From assembly GCF_958295425.1 (NCBI RefSeq), contig NC_081154.1, positions 18,475,364 to 18,539,363 of the forward strand: a DNA stretch of 64,000 nt. The letters run 5' to 3'. Below the pieces are notes generated by a model. That model saw only the letters and a list, made by a program, of their open reading frames with translations. It was not told the origin of the DNA and did not search any database. Of the stretch, positions 60,101 to 64,000 are shown piece after piece. The DNA is from Solea solea (taxonomy: Eukaryota; Chordata; Actinopteri; Pleuronectiformes; Soleidae). Position numbers and translations under genes: made by a program. Position 1 is the first letter of the stretch. Each line of letters starts with the position of its first letter.

Positions 60101-61387
60101 CACTGCCAGTGAAGGGGACGTGGCCTGTTGGTGAAATCTGAGAAAAGCCAATAGCAAAATTTGAATGCAGTAGCAGGTGTTTGGCCAGAGAGGGCAGTTG
60201 ATTCACTGATTTTTTTTTTTTATCACAACGTGATCATTTTAATACGATAAAAACAGTAGTTTAGATGTTTGGTTACATTTTAGATTAATCAAGGCTTTTT
60301 ATTTGAAAAGCACTCTTCCTACAGGAAGTCATCTTAGGTGCTGAACATGGACGTTATTTACATTAACTGTGACAAAATGTGAAAGAAATTAATGTAAAAT
60401 TTAAGAAAAATTCATAACTCTTTGTTATAGAGCAATAATTAGTAGTTTTTTTATTTTTTGTTGTAAAATTTAAAACAGTGAAATGATAATTGTATAATTT
60501 TGTATAAATGTTTTTCTTTTTTTGGTAAGTATCCTAATGGTGAAATTTGACCTGTGACTTTGTCGATAAATAAATAAAAAATGTTAATTGAAAAATTTAA
60601 TTTTGTATCTCTAGAAAAAGTAACCACATTTCTGGCTAAAATAAGAATGTTTTTTAAAAAAAAACAACAACACAGAGGTCAAATTTGATCTGTCACTTTA
60701 ATAATGTACAAAGATTTTTTTCATTCAAATCTTTGCTAAATTTAAGAAAAATTACAGACTAAAGCAAGAAATTTTCTAATTTCAAAATGGTCAAATTTGA
60801 CCTGGAACTTTTTCTATATACAATAATAACATATAAAATATACATTTTTTTTCATTTGTATTTGCATTTTGATTTCGATGACACGATGATCACACGTGTG
60901 TGAAAGAGTGAATAAATTCTACAACTTCTAACACAAACTCTTTTCTATTAAATGTTCATTAAATAGTTAAAAATCTTCAATATAAAATAAAAGAAGAAGA
61001 AGAAGCGTTTCCATGGAGACATGTTTGGATGCCATCACTGTACTTTATTTATTTATTATTATTTTAACAATAGAGGTGTTTTTATTTCTTTGTATAGAAT
61101 AAAATTATGTTAAAAAATGTTGGTTACTTTGTTTTAATTTGTAAGTTTTCAGCACCACGGACAGCGCCTCCGTGGAAAACTGGGGTTTACACGTTTTTAA
61201 ACCAAACGCGTTTATTTATTTATTTAATATTAATAATATTTTTCTTTACCTTGTGAACTAAATCCTCGTCGTAAGTCTGCGGAGCTGAGGGCGGAGTTCT
61301 GTCCTGGTCCTCGCGCTCGGGCTGAATCTCGGGATAATCCGTGGTGTAGTGTTTGGAAATCGGCTCCATGGACTCCATGCGCTCCAT
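53755..61387 (-). CDS. rab37: Rab GTPase of the Rab26/Rab37 group
   Basis: Small GTPase of secretory-granule/vesicle exocytosis. Minus-strand exons 61250-61387, 56676-56786, 55714-55755, 55549-55615, 55413-55465, 55270-55335, 54587-54643, 54381-54457, 53755-53860; phases close to 238 residues. Seen: P-loop [47 protein letters not shown], and C-terminal SSCCSYF, whose double cysteine is the geranylgeranylation site. Rab37 is favoured over Rab26 by [50 protein letters not shown] and SSCCS; PFMETSA and AFTA are Rab26-like. Odd: the switch I core, IDF in nearly all Rabs, reads VGIGFTNK, and the G5 SAK reads SAM. Start ATG at 61,387; Met codons at 61,378 and 61,369 are alternatives. Confidence 0.9.
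54356..54376. repeat. TG/CA microsatellite just inside the rab37 exon 8 donor
   Basis: On the gene strand the donor GTATGA is followed at once by about nine CA units. Confidence 0.9.
55810..56572. repeat. TATATA-rich tract with a duplicated 223-bp block carrying a hairpin
   Basis: TA/TATATG repeats enclose two copies of a block (near 55,912 and 56,138) sharing GGGAATATAATA, a 25-bp palindrome, TTAAAAGAATAAAG and GATACAATCCCAAAAATCAT. Palindromes: 55,953-55,977 and 56,176-56,200. It fills rab37 intron 2. Confidence 0.9.
56788..56823. repeat. CA microsatellite at the rab37 exon 2 acceptor
   Basis: On the gene strand about 17 TG units run directly into TGCAG|ACG, with no ordinary pyrimidine tract in between. 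Confidence 0.95.
57690..58500. repeat. Local direct and inverted repeat blocks in rab37 intron 1
   Basis: Units share CAGCTAAACCAAATTTAT, GGACAGAGCT, CTCCAGTTG, ATGATGCTAGGTT and GAGATGCTAACATTTACAAC with TGTCTTCAC, at about 57,945-58,140 and 58,210-58,440. A first unit at 57,710-57,900 has the ATGATGCTAGGTTAGT part inverted (57,845-57,885). Confidence 0.7.
58651..58682. repeat. GT microsatellite
   Basis: About 14 GT units in rab37 intron 1. Confidence 0.95.
60110..60240. repeat. Unnamed dispersed repeat, family B copy 3 (partial)
   Basis: GCAGTAGCAGGTGTTTGGCCAG, CACTGATTTTTTTTTTTTATC and ACAACGTGATC match 11,030-11,090 and 12,490-12,550. Confidence 0.45.
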
Positions 61388-61700
61388 CCTCGCGTTCCTC
61401 TCTCACTCACTCACTCCTTACTCCTCCTCCTCCTCCTTCTTCTTCTGCTGCTGCTGCCCGAGCGCTTTTACAACAGAGACACAGTGATGATGATGATGAT
61501 GATGATGGTTATGAAGAGGAGGAGGAGAGGCTCTCTTCTGCTTCTTCTTCTTCTTCTTCACTGAACATTAAAAACCACGTCGTGATTGAACCGCGTCACT
61601 GTTTCTGAGGAGGAAAGTGATGAAGATGATGAAGATGAGGAGGAAGAGGAGGAGACTCTGTCATTCATGTGAACATGTGAACTCCCTCAGGGTCTCCTCC
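61388..61700 (-). promoter_or_regulatory. Probable rab37 5' UTR/promoter with triplet microsatellites
   Basis: Upstream of the rab37 start lie CTC/CTT (61,421-61,445), GAT (61,483-61,506), GAG, CTT (61,538-61,560) and further GAA/GAG runs. No TATA box stands out. Assignment by position only. Confidence 0.35.
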
Positions 61701-62427
61701 TGTGTGTGTGTATGTGTGTGTGTGTGTGCGCGCGTGAGAATGGGAGGATTAATGAGGACAGAAGGCTGCTGCTGATAATGATGATGATGCATTCACGTAC
61801 GAATATAAACACTGTATTTTCTCTCATTTACACTAATCGTCATGTTCTCAATAGAAATATCACACCTTAAAAAAACAAATATTATTGTTAATGATAATAA
61901 ATTAAAAATAAAATTAGTATCAGGGCCACATGTGAATCAAAAAAAAAGGTCACATTTTTCCATAAAAAATATTGAAGAAGGTAATTTGGAGAAAAAAGTC
62001 TGTCTTTAATCTCAAAATTCATGTGTTCACCCTTTAATCCTCCTCCAAAGTCTTCTTTGATTTTGTTTTAAATAAACAAAACAAAACAAAACAAATTAGA
62101 ATTGTGCGTTAAATTTGAAGATTCTGAGTAAAAGTTACGTACATTTTGTAAAAAATTCTGACTGATTACAAAAATTAGCTTTGATTAAAAAAATTCATAA
62201 AACATGCATGTGGGAAAAAAAATCAGGGAACATTTTGTAAAAAAAAAAGGTTTATTTATTTATATTTTAACAATATACATTTTTAGCTGTCAGTTTAAAT
62301 TCAGCTGTTTCTCCTCTATCGTCCACTAGAGGCCACACAAACCTCAGCTTTTCACTTTTCTTTCCTCTTTTATTTTGAAGGGACTTCTGAACTCTCTCTC
62401 TTTTGACCTGGTGTTAATGTTTACCTC

Positions 62428-62472
62428 TCCCTCTCTCTCTCTCTCTCGCGCTCTCTCTCTCTCTCTCTCTGT
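62428..62472. repeat. TC microsatellite
   Basis: CT/TC run interrupted by one CGCG, about 170 bp before the plus-strand gene start. Confidence 0.9.
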
Positions 62473-62642
62473 GTGTGTTGTGTTTTTTCTTTCTCTCACT
62501 CAGAAACAAAGGAGTTGTGATTTTTTTTCTTTAAAAATGAGTGAAAACCCACGTTTTTTCGTACCTTTTTCACAACTTTAATGTATTTTTTATTGTTTTG
62601 TTTGTTTTTTTCTGGACTCTGATGTTGAGAGAATCTGCAGCG

Positions 62643-63801
62643 ATGGCTCCGGAGCTGTTCACTGTCATCGTTGCCTCAGGTAAAAACTAAATTAAAACTT
62701 TTTAACACCTATTATTTTTTTAAACAAAGAAAATCACCTGAATGGGTTTTTAAAAGTGACAAAAAGGCAGGTTTTTGTTCTTATTTGACTGACGAGTGTC
62801 TGTTAAACACTGTTAAACTATTGTTTATGTCATATTATTGTATGTATTCTTACATATACACATCATTTTTCTGTTTGTTTGTGCATAAATGAGTCAGTCC
62901 AGGATTATGATGGTAAAAAATTTAATTATGTGATTTAATTTCCTATATTTTCTTATTTTAAAAGCTGTTTTAATCCCATTTTTTAAAAAAATCTAATACT
63001 TAAATATACTTTACTACAGTTTTTTGTCGTATAATAAATTAAAAAAACAAAAACCTTTCTTTTCCTGAAGTGGCTCAAACAAGTTATTTTCAAAATAAAT
63101 GTCTTCAACAGAACTGTAATAATAGACACCCTTAAAAAAAACATGTTATCTCATAATAATCTGGTTTATTCGACACAGTATCAGTAACATAATGTGTTAA
63201 TCTCTGTATAATCCCAATACAATGTGGAATTTTATATGTAAAAAAATCTGTATTTTGTGCTTTAACACATTAGATAATAATTAAAGCTTCAGTGTGTAAC
63301 TCACTCATGTTTCACAGAACTGGGGTTAATTCCTTAACCTAAAGTTCATTTTAAACTTTAGGTTAGCCTCACTTATGTTTCAGAGAACCAGAGTTATTTC
63401 TTTTACCTAAAGTTCTCTTTAGGTTAGCATTAGGTTAGCCTCGCTTGTGTTTCAGAGAACCAGAGGTAAATTCCTTAACCTAAAGTTTGCTGCCGTCTTG
63501 CGTTATTAGCGTCATTACGCTGTGTCTCCACAGACACAGAGGAACACACTTAAAATAAACTCACAGACTACAGCTTTAACTGTGCAAGTGTTTTTTAATA
63601 AAGAATAGTTCACGTCGTCCTCTCATCTGTGTTCTTTGTCATGTAAAGTTCGCAGTGACATGAACCGCGTTGTTGATTGATTGATTTTCTTCGTCGTCAG
63701 TGTCGTGCGTGGCGTTCTGTCTGCTGGTCGTGATGCTGGTGGTGGTTCTGTACCGCAAAGATCCGCTCTGCTGCAGATTCACAGAGCAACGACGTCGCAC
63801 A
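62643..63801 (+). CDS. Unidentified single-pass membrane protein, N-terminal part
   Basis: Two exons joined in phase: 62643-62679 (MAPELFTVIVAS, donor GTAAAA) and 63701-63801 (acceptor TCGTCAG, donor GTAAGT), 46 residues. After a short extracellular/lumenal-type start comes a strongly hydrophobic segment, VSCVAFCLLVVMLVVVLY (about residues 13-30), followed by RKDPLCCRFTEQRRRT: basic residues and a CC pair suited to a cytoplasmic juxtamembrane palmitoylation site. This reads as a signal-anchor protein with a cytosolic C-terminus, as in synaptotagmin-type proteins, but I cannot assign a family. An in-frame ATG at 62,622 would add seven residues. The gene continues past the window. It is divergent to rab37, 1.26 kb between start codons. 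Confidence 0.55.
63281..63580. repeat. MITE-like element with three internal 75-bp units
   Basis: Ends TTAAAGCTTCAGTGTGTAA and CTACAGCTTTAACT are roughly inverted. Inside, TGTTTCAGAGAACCAGAG...CCTAAAGTT occurs three times (about 63,305, 63,375, 63,445) with GGTTAGC joints. Lies in the intron of the membrane-protein gene. Confidence 0.55.
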
Positions 63802-64000
63802 GTAAGTCATCAATAACTCAATCGATCGATCACAACATAAAACTAACGCTCTATACGCGCTGACGTTCAAATACTGTGCAGAAATGATTACGATCAACAT
63901 TAAATCTGTTGTTTTTAGCAACGATCTTTGAGTCTTAAACAACACGTTTCACCTGCACAACACTCGATATTTATCATAATTCTTTTTACGAGTAGTTTCT

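Overview
This is nuclear DNA of a ray-finned (teleost) fish. Evidence: split vertebrate genes with GT-AG introns, protein sequences of vertebrate families, and very many fish-type repeats (percomorph-like SINEs, L2/Rex-like and L1 non-LTR fragments, hAT and Tc1-like remnants, minisatellites). No prokaryotic operon, phage, CRISPR or RNA gene was seen.

Layout. (1) 232-14,450, minus strand: the N-terminal kinase half of TAO kinase 2 (taok2), nine coding exons; the gene runs off the left edge and its CpG-rich 5' end lies near 13.9-14.45 kb. (2) 14.5-19.2 kb: intergenic repeats. (3) 19.2-25.0 kb, plus: a retinal/neuronal EF-hand calcium sensor, cabp5, complete. (4) 26.95-32.05 kb, plus: nif3l1, complete, with CCAAT and ETS-like promoter motifs. 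(5) 33.1-36.15 kb: an L2/Rex-like LINE relic running directly into a 1.8-kb minisatellite with an 11-bp unit. (6) 37.18-38.16 kb, plus: the first two coding exons of a T-box gene (tbx6-like) whose remaining T-box exons are absent before the next gene. (7) 40.49-50.22 kb, plus: prodh2 (hydroxyproline dehydrogenase), complete in ten coding exons; its introns hold a 1.9-kb polypurine minisatellite, a CTG-rich array, a SINE and an L1 relic. (8) 53.75-61.39 kb, minus: a Rab26/Rab37-family GTPase, best fit rab37, complete in nine exons. (9) 62.64 kb to the edge, plus: the first two coding exons of an unidentified single-pass membrane protein, divergent from rab37.

The genes do not form one pathway. 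The set is informative as linkage: taok2 and tbx6 neighbour each other in human 16p11.2, and cabp5 and prodh2 are both on human 19q13. Exon boundaries were worked out by hand from splice consensus, reading phase and remembered family sequence; phases close in every complete gene. No novel multi-gene system was found. The strongest oddities are the truncated T-box gene, altered switch I and G5 residues in the Rab, a GC-AG intron in prodh2, a duplicated hairpin with compensatory changes, and hierarchical minisatellites.
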